DNA of 64,000 bases from Lachnospiraceae bacterium (GTDB lineage: Bacteria > Bacillota > Clostridia > Lachnospirales > Lachnospiraceae): NCBI GenBank assembly GCA_910574865.1, contig CAJTDN010000014.1, positions 1,264 through 65,263 of the forward strand, given 5' to 3'. The translations under genes and the position numbers were made by a program. How positions within the stretch are numbered: the stretch's first letter is position 1; each line of letters begins with the position of its first letter. This document shows, in pieces, positions 33,738-41,832 of this stretch. Under the pieces are notes generated by a model. It did not search any database. It worked only from the letters and a program-made list of their open reading frames with translations, and was not told where the DNA came from.

Positions 33738-33770
33738 GGCGATGTCTGCGTCAGCAGACATCGCCGTTTT
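33738..33770 (+). terminator. Terminator of the redox operon
   Basis: GGCGATGTCTGC (33738-33749) pairs perfectly with GCAGACATCGCC (33754-33765) around a 4-base loop, then GTTTT. Confidence 0.85.
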
Positions 33771-33822
33771 ACACACGGGGCAGAAGGGTATGTGCGGCTT
33801 TCGCAGCCTGCCCCGCCACGGC

Positions 33823-33847
33823 GAGTAGGGGAAAATCTTCCCTACTC
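33823..33847 (-). terminator. Hairpin at the end of the minus-strand membrane gene
   Basis: GAGTAGGG (33823-33830) pairs with CCCTACTC (33840-33847); it overlaps the stop codon of the minus-strand gene and likely ends its transcript. Confidence 0.55.
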
Positions 33848-35008
33848 GATTAATAAAACCCGTTTTGTCTTTTTGACCCGTCCTGCCTCGATGTTCCGAT
33901 AAACAGAATTTCCGGCCACGACGAGAAGGCTTATGATGAGCAGAAAGTAGAACGTGATGCCCCGCGTCACGTACAGTGAAGGCATCAGGTTCGCCGCGCT
34001 GAACACGCCCGCGAAGATGCGGCAGTACAAGAGCTCGGAGATGCCCTGCGCCCCGGGCAGCGGCAACATGTCCACGGCGATAATCACGGCGGCTTGTAAA
34101 AGCATGACCGTTAAAAACGACGTCCCGTCCTGCGAAAATCCTTTGTAGATGACGGCGGTCAGGAAGAACACGCTGCACCGTTGTAAAAACGTAAGCAAGA
34201 CCACGAAGGCGACCTTGCCCTTGTGGCGGATTAGAAATTGCACCGCATCCTGGTAGCCGTCGATAAAGCCGTTGATTTTTTCCCGCCTCTTCCCGGAGGA
34301 CTTGAAAATTCTCAATTTGACCAGGAGGGATTCGCCCTTGCTGACGATTCCCTTCATCCAACTCGGGGCAATCATGACCGCCAGAAGGATGACCACGAGA
34401 ATGACGTTCAAGGCCAGGCCGAGGAAAAACAGCCCGAAATATTTTTTCATATAATCCTGCAGGGGCTCGTACCAGAAAACCAGCATCAAGGTTCCGATCA
34501 CGGCCAGCACGAACTTGTAAATGATGGCCACCGTCATCAGCACCACGGAGCTGTCCGCGAGGGTGTTCTTGTCCTTGTTCATATAGTAAAGCTGCATCGG
34601 CTGTCCGCCGGTGGCCGACGGCGTGATTCCCGAATAGAAGAAGCCGATGAAGGAGTAGGAGATGCAACGAAACAGACCGCTTTTGCGGCGGCCGAGCGCC
34701 CCGAGCAGGTACCAGATCATGGCGCCTTCCATGCAGACGAAAAATAGTGCCAGCATGACGGCCAGAATCAGGTAAGGGGCGGAAAGCTTTTGCAGTGACG
34801 CCGCAATCTGGTCAAAATCTTGTTCACGAAACACCGCATAGAGGGTCAGCCCCATGATCGCCGCGAACAGAAGCAGGTTGCCGATGCTCAAATTCACCTT
34901 CTTTTTTTCGTGTCCGCCGTCACCGCCGGCATTCATGTCGGCGTTCGTATTCTGTCCTATGTCCGTCCTTGCCTTTGCGTCAAACTTTGTATCCGTATTA
35001 ATATCCAC
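33842..35008 (-). CDS. Flippase-like integral membrane protein (LPG synthase TM-region family)
   Basis: A 388-residue protein with about eight membrane helices after a charged, repetitive N-terminus. LLLFAAIMGLTLYAVF, SFIGFFYSGITPSATGGQPM and LPLPGAQGISELLY mark the lysylphosphatidylglycerol-synthase transmembrane/UPF0104 family. The catalytic LPG synthase domain is absent, so lipid or glycolipid flipping is more likely than aminoacylation. A GTG at 35008 is chosen: GGAGG sits 6 bases upstream and the start overlaps the previous stop (11-bp overlap), giving tight coupling. A longer frame upstream overlaps the neighbour by 128 bp and lacks support. Confidence 0.8.
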   Translation of the reverse strand: MDINTDTKFDAKARTDIGQNTNADMNAGGDGGHEKKKVNLSIGNLLLFAAIMGLTLYAVFREQDFDQIAASLQKLSAPYLILAVMLALFFVCMEGAMIWYLLGALGRRKSGLFRCISYSFIGFFYSGITPSATGGQPMQLYYMNKDKNTLADSSVVLMTVAIIYKFVLAVIGTLMLVFWYEPLQDYMKKYFGLFFLGLALNVILVVILLAVMIAPSWMKGIVSKGESLLVKLRIFKSSGKRREKINGFIDGYQDAVQFLIRHKGKVAFVVLLTFLQRCSVFFLTAVIYKGFSQDGTSFLTVMLLQAAVIIAVDMLPLPGAQGISELLYCRIFAGVFSAANLMPSLYVTRGITFYFLLIISLLVVAGNSVYRNIEAGRVKKTKRVLLIE

Positions 35009-35624
35009 AGGCGGCCTCCGTTCTCCTGAAACTCCAGTGTCTATGTTTCCCGTGGCGGCCGTATTCCGTATCCTCCACGCAATAATCGAAATTCTTGTCC
35101 CTTTCCACGATTTCCGAAAGGGCACCTTCGAATACCACCTTTTTGTCGGGGAATTCGTAAAAATCCTTCGGTGTCACAAGCGAAAAATGCTTTGGCGCGA
35201 TGGAAATGCCGCATTCCCCGAGCAACCTGGCGATATAGGACGAACAAGTGTAGTGGTTTTCCTGGTAAAACGCGTTCCCGAGGGCAATGAACGGGAGGCT
35301 TAATACCGCGTAATGGTATTGGTAGCGCATTTCCATGTCCATCAACAGTTTCTGCCGAATCTGTTCTTTTTGCTGCCTTGTGCATTCCACCTCACAGACC
35401 ATGTAGTCCGCCGAGGGGAAGGCGCGGAGTATCTTGCGCTTGTCTTCTTTTTCGAAACCGGCGATGAGCGGCACGGACGGGTTGCGCCGTCCGAAGCTGT
35501 ACGCTTCGTTCAAGTCGGGGTCGAGTGAAATTACGACGTGGATATATTTTTGCTTCAGGAAACATCGGATCAAAGATGCAAAAATTCCCGGTGTATCCAC
35601 AAATGCCAGATAAATATGTGCCAT
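34998..35624 (-). CDS. Conserved protein, possible permuted papain-like (YiiX-type) enzyme
   Basis: A 208-residue protein. YIHVVISLDPDLNEAYSFGR near residue 28 carries a histidine, and HYTCSSYIARLLGE near residue 123 carries a cysteine. Histidine-before-cysteine order with the CSSYIA context is what permuted NlpC/P60 or papain-like enzymes show. No signal peptide or membrane segment is seen. It lies between a GT2 glycosyltransferase and a flippase-like gene in one minus-strand operon, so a role in envelope or glycolipid handling is plausible. The family call is tentative. Confidence 0.6.
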   Translation of the reverse strand: MAHIYLAFVDTPGIFASLIRCFLKQKYIHVVISLDPDLNEAYSFGRRNPSVPLIAGFEKEDKRKILRAFPSADYMVCEVECTRQQKEQIRQKLLMDMEMRYQYHYAVLSLPFIALGNAFYQENHYTCSSYIARLLGECGISIAPKHFSLVTPKDFYEFPDKKVVFEGALSEIVERDKNFDYCVEDTEYGRHGKHRHWSFRRTEAACGY

Positions 35625-35640
35625 TTTTGTGTTTCCTTCC

Positions 35641-36756
35641 TTATTGAAATTGGTAAATTTTCTTCGCCAGCCGGTATCCGTTCACGGTGAGCTTCCCGCC
35701 AATCCTGCCGGGCAAGTAGGTCAGACCGCTGATGGTCTGGTATTTCAGGCGGAAATAGAGTTCCGGGTTCCCGGCCTTAATCCTTTCCCACAAGTCCTTC
35801 CTCTTTTGCCAGGCCGCCTCGGAATCGATTAGCAGCAAATGGATGGAAGAAATTGCCATCATGATGGAAATGTTGCGGCGCATGTAAACCGCCAGCTTCG
35901 GATATTCTTTTGCCACCTCGTCCAAATCCACGCAGTTCGCCACGATTTCCGTCACCTTGATTTGCTGGTCAATCCGTTTCATCAGCACCTTCTCGTTGAC
36001 GGACTGGTCATCGCGGCCAAGATAATAATGGTAAAGCGGAAGATCCATGTAATAGATGCGCTTCACGAGCGGCAATGGCTGGTAGGCGAAAATGTTGTCC
36101 ACGTAGAACGTGTGCTCCGGCAGCACGATGCCCGTTTCCCGGAGCACTTCCGTGCGATAAAACAGCGCGTGCATGATCAGGTACTGGGACGGTGAAAAAT
36201 GTCCGATTTCCTTCCAGGTACAAATTTGTTCCTTGGGAAATACGTTGCGGTAAGCCATTTCCTTCGAAGTCCCCTCGTCCAAGTGGTCGTAAAGGTAATT
36301 GCAGACGAAGAGATCCGGCAATTGATTTTCAGGTGCCGCGTCTGCCGCTTTCCCGGAAACGTCCGTAAGGTCGCTAGTGGAACCGGTACCCTGGCAGAGT
36401 TCTTTCACCTTGGCAAGGAACGTCTGGTAAGCGTCTTGGTCCAGCCAGTCGTCCGAATCCACGACCTTGTAATAAAGGCCGGTGGCCAGCTCCAATCCTT
36501 TGTTGACGCCGGAACCGTGCCCGCCGTTTTCCTTGTGGACGGCTTTCACGATGTTCGGGTACAAGGCTTCGTATTCGTCGGCAATTTCCCTGGTGGCGTC
36601 CGTGGAACCGTCGTTGATGATGAGGATTTCCACCTCGTCGCCGCCCGGCAGCAGGGAGTCGATGCACCTTTTCATGTAGTCCTGGGAATTATAACATGGA
36701 ACCGCGAAGGTAATGTATTTTGTATTTTTTTGTTTCGTTGCATTCATTTGATTCAT
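35641..36756 (-). CDS. Family 2 glycosyltransferase
   Basis: A 371-residue GT-A-fold enzyme. ITFAVPCYNSQDYMKRCIDS, EILIINDGSTDATREIAD, ENGGHGSGVNKGLELATG and the metal-binding KVVDSDDWLD (about residues 17-110) define GT2. A substrate-specific C-terminal half follows with no membrane segment. GAGGAG lies 8 bases before the ATG. It is the first gene of the minus-strand operon with the flippase-like membrane protein. The acceptor (a lipid or envelope polymer) cannot be told. Residues 125-145 (GTGSTSDLTDVSGKAADAAP) form a low-complexity insert. Confidence 0.9.
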   Translation of the reverse strand: MNQMNATKQKNTKYITFAVPCYNSQDYMKRCIDSLLPGGDEVEILIINDGSTDATREIADEYEALYPNIVKAVHKENGGHGSGVNKGLELATGLYYKVVDSDDWLDQDAYQTFLAKVKELCQGTGSTSDLTDVSGKAADAAPENQLPDLFVCNYLYDHLDEGTSKEMAYRNVFPKEQICTWKEIGHFSPSQYLIMHALFYRTEVLRETGIVLPEHTFYVDNIFAYQPLPLVKRIYYMDLPLYHYYLGRDDQSVNEKVLMKRIDQQIKVTEIVANCVDLDEVAKEYPKLAVYMRRNISIMMAISSIHLLLIDSEAAWQKRKDLWERIKAGNPELYFRLKYQTISGLTYLPGRIGGKLTVNGYRLAKKIYQFQ

Positions 36757-36908
36757 GTGTTTGTCTCCTCATTTCCTTCTTCCTTTATGACATTTTATAG
36801 GATAGAGGGGAAATCTTAAATGAGGAGACATAAAAATCGAAAAAATTTCTTAAGATAAGCTGTCAAAAACGTAAGGATTCTGGAATGGCGGGGAAGTTTG
36901 TAGGCGTT

Positions 36909-37916
36909 TTACACGGACTTCCGCTCAATCAACTGCGTGGAAATCTCAATTTTGATTGGTTGTGCCCCTTTTTCCATGATGAGCGTGATGAGCCGCTTCA
37001 CCGCCATCTCCCCCATGTATTGCTTCGGCACGTTGATGGTGGAAAGGGATGGTTCGATTAATCGGCTTAGGGGCACGTTGTCAAATCCGACGATGGCGAT
37101 ATCCTTCGGGATGGAGTAGCCATATTCTTTCAAGGCCTTCATGGCGCCGACGGCAATCAGGTCGTTGTCGGCAAAATAACACGGGGCCAGTTCTTCCTTG
37201 TTTTCCAGGATTTCCTTCATGTCCGCGTAAGCACCGTCGATGGACGGGGTCAGCATGTGGACGATGCTTTTTTGGGAAGACATCCCGTAAGCGCGTACCG
37301 CCTTGAAAAAACCGGAGTTGCGTTCGGCAAAATTACCGATGGGGTAAGAGGAACGCAAATATCCCGGTTGTTTTTTTGTCTTTTGAATCAGGTGGCTGGC
37401 GGCCAGGTATGCCCCCTGCACGTTGTTAATGAGGACGTAATTACAAGTGACCGTCTCAAAATAGGTGTCTAAAAGTACCAAGGGGAGCGGTAATTTTTGA
37501 AAATGTTTCACGTCCTCCGGGGTCATTTCCGTTCCTAACAAAATAATGCCGATACAATCCGAATAATGGATGTTTTTCAACTGCTCTTCGAAATCCGAAT
37601 CATTTCCATAAATATAACTGATGATGAGTTTGTAGCCTTCCTTTTTGCACGTGTCGGCCACGCCTTCCGACAATTGGGAGAAGAACGGCGTGTCGTCCAC
37701 GACCGCGCCGTGTTTTTTATAAATGACGAAATAAATGCTGCCCGTGGTCTGGTGCTTCTCGGAAATCCGGGTAAAGTCATAGCCGTACTGCTCGGCGGCT
37801 TCCCGCACCAGCTTGCGGGTCTCGGTGCTCACGCCGGGCTTGCCGTTTAAGGCCATGGAGACGGCGGCTGCGGAGAGGTTTAATTTTTTGGCCAGTTCCT
37901 TGGCGGTGATGGACAT
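36909..37916 (-). CDS. LacI-family transcriptional regulator
   Basis: A 335-residue repressor with the LacI helix-turn-helix MSITAKELAKKLNLSAAAVS followed by MALNGKPGVSTETRKLV, and a periplasmic-binding-protein-like ligand domain (about 60-330) ending LIERKSV. The ATG at 37916 is preferred over an in-frame GTG nine bases upstream, since AAGGAAGGAA then sits at a normal distance. It is divergent from the sugar operon at 38299, and an operator-like palindrome lies between them, so that operon is the likely target. The inducer is probably a pentose or deoxy sugar derivative. Confidence 0.9.
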   Translation of the reverse strand: MSITAKELAKKLNLSAAAVSMALNGKPGVSTETRKLVREAAEQYGYDFTRISEKHQTTGSIYFVIYKKHGAVVDDTPFFSQLSEGVADTCKKEGYKLIISYIYGNDSDFEEQLKNIHYSDCIGIILLGTEMTPEDVKHFQKLPLPLVLLDTYFETVTCNYVLINNVQGAYLAASHLIQKTKKQPGYLRSSYPIGNFAERNSGFFKAVRAYGMSSQKSIVHMLTPSIDGAYADMKEILENKEELAPCYFADNDLIAVGAMKALKEYGYSIPKDIAIVGFDNVPLSRLIEPSLSTINVPKQYMGEMAVKRLITLIMEKGAQPIKIEISTQLIERKSV

Positions 37917-38067
37917 GGGAGTCACTTCCTTCCTTTTACATTGTTGATTTGAGGTGTTTTAGAGTTGTGGGAGCACGTAGTGTGGAGCAACTCGTGGGTA
38001 TCATGGGGCCAAAATGTATTTTGATCCCAACATCATAGTATAAAGAAGGGTTTGTAAAAAAGCAAGT

Positions 38068-38081
38068 ATTAAGCGATTAAT
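38068..38081. promoter_or_regulatory. LacI-type operator candidate
   Basis: ATTAAGCGATTAAT has near-perfect dyad symmetry with a central CG, the typical form of LacI-family operators. It lies in the divergent gap between the regulator gene and the sugar operon. The surrounding AGTATT/AATACT adds a second, looser symmetry. Confidence 0.55.
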
Positions 38082-38162
38082 TAAGTGAAAAATACTTAAT
38101 AAATGAATGAAATTCAGGCAAAAAATGTATATGATTTAAGAAAAAGAAATGAACACGAAGAT

Positions 38163-38285
38163 AGGCATTAAGTGCTCGCAGTAGCGGAAACTCCGCACGG
38201 CTAGGCTCGAAAGAACCTCGCCAAGAGGTGCGGAGTACATTCGCACGTAAATGCCTGAAAGACAGGCATTAAGTGCTCATAGTAG
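38163..38285 (+). repeat. 22-bp direct repeat flanking a hairpin block in the sugar-operon leader
   Basis: AGGCATTAAGTGCTC followed by two variable bases and AGTAG occurs at 38163-38184 and at 38264-38285, a period of 101 bp. Between them CTCCGCAC pairs with GTGCGGAG around an inner GGCTAGGCTC/AACCTCGCC region, and ATGCCTG/CAGGCAT forms a second hairpin touching the second repeat. The second repeat runs directly into the GGGAGG ribosome site. The rest of 37917-38298 is AT-rich promoter-like sequence. Confidence 0.65.
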
Positions 38286-38298
38286 GGAGGTTATTAAG

Positions 38299-39705
38299 AT
38301 GGCAAGGACAGTTGTGAAATTGGGGTATGCCCCCACGAGGAGAAGTATTTTCAGCGCGCCGGACGCGATTAAGTTCCGGGGGCTGACGGCAAAGCGGCTT
38401 ACGGAAATGGGCGTGGAGTTCGTGGACATCACGGACATTAACGAGGAGGGCCTGCTTTACGATGACGGGGACGTGGAAAAAATCGCGGCCAAGTTCCAGG
38501 CGGCAGGCGTGGACGGTTTGTTGCTCGCGCATTGCAATTTCGGCACGGAGTATGTCTGCGCGAGGCTGGCAAAGCGCCTGGGCGTGCCGGTGCTTCTGTG
38601 GGGGCCGCTTGACGAGAGGCCCGAGGCCGACGGGACGCGGCTTCGTGACACCCAGTGCGGCTTGTTCGCGACCGGAAAGGTGCTGCGGCGGTTCCAGGTT
38701 CCATTTACCTATTTGACGAACTGTCGGTTGAACGACCCGGTGTTCGAGCGCGGCGTGAATGATTTCCTCGCCGTCTGCAACATCGTGAAGACGTTTCGAA
38801 ATATCCGCATCCTGCAAATTTCCACGCGGCCGTTTGACTTCTGGACGACGATGTGCAACGAGGGTGAATTGCTGGAGAAGTTCAATGTCCAGCTGGCACC
38901 GATTCCGATGACGGAACTGACCGGGGAAATCAAGAGCGTGAAGCAGGACGCGGCACGGATGTCGGAAATGCTCGATTATATTCATGCGAACATGGAAATT
39001 AAAATCAAGGACAACGAGGTGGAAAACGTGGCGGCATTGGCGGCGGCCATGAAGAACCTGGTCAGGAAATACGGTTGCCAGGCGGCGGCCATCCAGTGCT
39101 GGAACGCGTTGCAGACGGAGATTGGCATCATGCCGTGCGCGGCCAACGCCATTTTAAATGACGAGGGCATCCCGGTCGTCTGCGAGACGGACATTCACGG
39201 CGCGATTACCGCACTTTTGGTCGAGGCGGCGGGCATGGGCGAGAAACGGGGATTTTTCGCGGACTGGACGATTCGCCACCCGGATATCGAGAACGGGGAA
39301 TTGTTGCAGCATTGCGGCCCATGGCCGGTTTCCGTGGCCAGGGAAAAGCCGCGGCTTACGTATCCGCTGGCTTTTGACCATCCGGGAAGCCTGACGGCGG
39401 AGGCGAAGCATGGCGACGTGACCTTGTGCCGTTTTGACGGGGACAATGGCGAGTATTCCTTGTTGCTTGGCCGGGCCAGGGGCGTGGACGGGCCGAAAGG
39501 GATGGGAACTTACCTTTGGGTGGAAGTGGAAAATATCAAACGGCTGGAGGCCAAAATCGTGGAAGGGCCGTACATCCACCATTGCGTGGGAATCCATGCG
39601 GACGTGGTGCCGGTATTGTACGAGGCCTGCAAGTACATAGGCGTCAAGCCGGACTTGTATGACCCGATTGAAGAGGAAGTCAAGGCATATCTGCGCGGGG
39701 AATGA
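38299..39705 (+). CDS. L-fucose/L-arabinose isomerase-family protein
   Basis: A 468-residue enzyme of the sugar-isomerase superfamily, expected to convert an aldose to a ketose with a divalent metal. Segments such as LLLAHCNFGTEYVCARLAKR, PVLLWGPLDERPE, CQAAAIQCWNALQTEIGIMP and CETDIHGAITALLVEAAGMG (metal-ligand glutamate and aspartate region) match the family; HHCVGIH near the C-terminus supplies the histidine. GGGAGG precedes the ATG. It heads an operon with transketolase subunits and an FGGY kinase, so the product ketose is probably phosphorylated and passed to the pentose-phosphate pool. The exact sugar is unknown. Confidence 0.8.
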   Translation: MARTVVKLGYAPTRRSIFSAPDAIKFRGLTAKRLTEMGVEFVDITDINEEGLLYDDGDVEKIAAKFQAAGVDGLLLAHCNFGTEYVCARLAKRLGVPVLLWGPLDERPEADGTRLRDTQCGLFATGKVLRRFQVPFTYLTNCRLNDPVFERGVNDFLAVCNIVKTFRNIRILQISTRPFDFWTTMCNEGELLEKFNVQLAPIPMTELTGEIKSVKQDAARMSEMLDYIHANMEIKIKDNEVENVAALAAAMKNLVRKYGCQAAAIQCWNALQTEIGIMPCAANAILNDEGIPVVCETDIHGAITALLVEAAGMGEKRGFFADWTIRHPDIENGELLQHCGPWPVSVAREKPRLTYPLAFDHPGSLTAEAKHGDVTLCRFDGDNGEYSLLLGRARGVDGPKGMGTYLWVEVENIKRLEAKIVEGPYIHHCVGIHADVVPVLYEACKYIGVKPDLYDPIEEEVKAYLRGE

Positions 39706-39835
39706 GAATGGGAGATGGAAATGGGCGTACTCGTGCAGCAGGCGAGAATGAGGAACGTGACATATCTGTGTGGTAGGCCGGGCACGGGAAATGGGGCGTA
39801 TCCGCGTGATGGAAGATGGGAAGGAGTAGTGGAAA

Positions 39836-40873
39836 ATGAATTTACAAGCGTTGGCGTATGAGCTTAGGCGGGACACGGTGGATTTGATTCGCGCCGGGAA
39901 GGCGGGACACATTGGCGGGGACATGAGCGTGATGGACATTTTGGTGGAATTATATTTTCGGCAGATGAACATTTCCCCGGAAAACATGGACTCGTCCGAC
40001 CGCGACTTGTTCGTATTGAGCAAGGGGCATTCCGTGGAGGCGTACTATTCCGTGTTGGCGAGAAAGGGATTCTTTTCGAAGGAAAAATTGCAGGAGGAAT
40101 TTAGCAAGTATGGTTCCCAGTTTATCGGGCACCCGAACAACAAGCTGTCAGGAATCGAGATGAATTCTGGGTCGCTCGGGCACGGGCTGCCGGTTTGCGT
40201 CGGCATGGCGAAGGCCGGGAAAATGAATCACAAGTCGTACCGTGTCTATACCGTCATGGGAGACGGGGAGCTGGCCGAGGGGTCGGTCTGGGAAGGCGCG
40301 ATGGCGGCCAGCCACTACAAGCTGGACAATCTTTGCGCGGTCGTGGACCGGAACCGGCTGCAGATTTCCGGCGGCACGGAGGAAGTCATGGCGCATGAGG
40401 ATTTGCACGAGAGGTTCAAAAGTTTCGGCTGGCACGTGATTGACGTGGCGGATGGGAATGACGTCGGTCAGCTTCACGCCGCGTTCGAGGAGGCGAAGAC
40501 CGTTAAGGGAAGGCCGACGGTGCTGATTGCCAACACGGTCAAGGGCAAGGGGTCGCCCGTCATGGAAAATAAGGTCAATTGGCATCACAAGGTGCCGACG
40601 GACGAGGAATATGCGCAGATTTGCGAGGATTTGGAGCGGGCGCGGGAAGCGGCATTGACCGAAGGCTTGGAACATGTCGGCGGTGCGGCGGCTGCGGGAT
40701 GTAAGGAACATGTCGGCGGCGCGGCTGCTACGGGATGTAAGGAACATGTCGGCGGTGCGGCTGCTGCGGAATGCAAGGAAAATGTCGGTGGCGCGGCGGC
40801 TGGGGGATGCAAGGAAAATGGCGGTGCGGTTGTAGCGGGATGCAAGGAACATGGTGAGGAGGTGCGCGCGTGA
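39836..40873 (+). CDS. Transketolase N-terminal subunit with a tandem-repeat tail
   Basis: A 345-residue thiamine-diphosphate-binding half of a split transketolase. GHIGGDMSVMDILVELYF, SKGHSVEAYYSVL, SLGHGLPVCVGMAKAGK and the ThDP motif GDGELAEGSVWEGAMAASHY are intact. Related subunits are roughly 270-285 residues; here a tail of about 65 residues carries five near-identical 11-12-residue units (EHVGGAAAAGCK and variants). The next gene, the C-terminal half, overlaps by 4 bp. The tail is probably a recent expansion and may be neutral. Confidence 0.9.
   Translation: MNLQALAYELRRDTVDLIRAGKAGHIGGDMSVMDILVELYFRQMNISPENMDSSDRDLFVLSKGHSVEAYYSVLARKGFFSKEKLQEEFSKYGSQFIGHPNNKLSGIEMNSGSLGHGLPVCVGMAKAGKMNHKSYRVYTVMGDGELAEGSVWEGAMAASHYKLDNLCAVVDRNRLQISGGTEEVMAHEDLHERFKSFGWHVIDVADGNDVGQLHAAFEEAKTVKGRPTVLIANTVKGKGSPVMENKVNWHHKVPTDEEYAQICEDLERAREAALTEGLEHVGGAAAAGCKEHVGGAAATGCKEHVGGAAAAECKENVGGAAAGGCKENGGAVVAGCKEHGEEVRA
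40670..40846 (+). repeat. 36-bp tandem repeat in the transketolase gene
   Basis: Four 36-bp units (40670-40705, 40706-40741, 40742-40777, 40778-40813) and one 33-bp unit (40814-40846) encode (E/K)E(H/N)VGGAAAxxCK. Units differ by a few bases and stay in frame; a partial sixth follows. Confidence 0.9.
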
Positions 40874-41811
40874 TGGCGAAGACGGCGAACAAACAAATGA
40901 TTTGCGAGGTATTGATGGAGGCGGCGAAGACGGACAAGGACATCGTGGCGCTTTGCAGCGATTCCCGGGGGAGCGGTTCATTTACCCCGTTCGCGGAAAC
41001 GTATCCCGAGCAATTCGTGGAGACGGGAATCGCCGAGCAGAACCTGGTGAGTATTGCCGCCGGTCTGGCAAAATGTGGGAAAAAGGCTTACGCGGTCTCC
41101 CCGGCCTGTTTTTTGTCCACGAGGAGTTATGAGCAGTGCAAGATTGACGCGGCCTATTCGAACACGAACGTGAAGCTGATTGGCATCAGCGGCGGGGTCA
41201 GCTATGGCGCTTTGGGCATGAGCCATCATTCCGCGCAGGATATCGCGGCGATGAGCGCCATTCCTAACATGCGCGTGTACATTCCGAGCGACCATTTGCA
41301 GACGAGGGAGCTCACCAAGGCGTTGCTAAAGGACGAGAAGCCCGCTTATGTCCGTGTCGGGCGAAACGCGGTCAATCCGGTATACGAGGAAGGGAACGTG
41401 CCGTTCGAGCTGGACAAGGCGACGTTCGTTGCGAGGGGCGGGGACGCGGCCATCATTGCCTGCGGGGAAATGGTGGGGCCTGCCAAGGCGGCGGCCGCGC
41501 TTTTGGAAAAAGATGGAATCCGCGCGACGGTGCTTGACATGTATTGTTTAAAGCCGCTTGATACGGCGGCAATCGTGGAAGCGGCCACGCATGCGAAGGC
41601 CGTGGTGACGGTGGAGGAGCACGCGCCGTTTGGCGGGCTTGGATCCATGGTGGCGCAGGTGGTCGGCCGGGAGTGCCCGAGGCGGGTGCTTGCCATGTCC
41701 CTGCCGGACGCGCCGGTGGTGACGGGAACGTCGAGGGAAGTGTTTGACACGTATGGACTGAATGCCGAGGGAATCGCCGCCAAGGTGAAAGAGGCGTTGG
41801 AAACCGCGTGA
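40870..41811 (+). CDS. Transketolase C-terminal subunit
   Basis: A 313-residue pyrimidine-binding and C-terminal half of split transketolase. FVETGIAEQNLVSIAAGLAK holds the catalytic glutamate, GVSYGALGMSHHSAQDIAAM and RVGRNAVNPVYEEG follow, and VTVEEHAPFGGLGSMVAQVV marks the C-terminal domain. A GTG at 40870 or the ATG at 40873 can start it; AGGAGGT suits both. It overlaps the N-terminal subunit, so the halves are co-translated and should form an alpha2-beta2 enzyme exchanging two-carbon units. Confidence 0.92.
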   Translation: MMAKTANKQMICEVLMEAAKTDKDIVALCSDSRGSGSFTPFAETYPEQFVETGIAEQNLVSIAAGLAKCGKKAYAVSPACFLSTRSYEQCKIDAAYSNTNVKLIGISGGVSYGALGMSHHSAQDIAAMSAIPNMRVYIPSDHLQTRELTKALLKDEKPAYVRVGRNAVNPVYEEGNVPFELDKATFVARGGDAAIIACGEMVGPAKAAAALLEKDGIRATVLDMYCLKPLDTAAIVEAATHAKAVVTVEEHAPFGGLGSMVAQVVGRECPRRVLAMSLPDAPVVTGTSREVFDTYGLNAEGIAAKVKEALETA

Positions 41812-41832
41812 TAAGGAAAGGGGGCGGCGGAG

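Noticed and set aside
40670-40846. Regular repeats resembling a CRISPR array
   Set aside because: There are no unique spacers; units are contiguous and in frame with the transketolase coding sequence.
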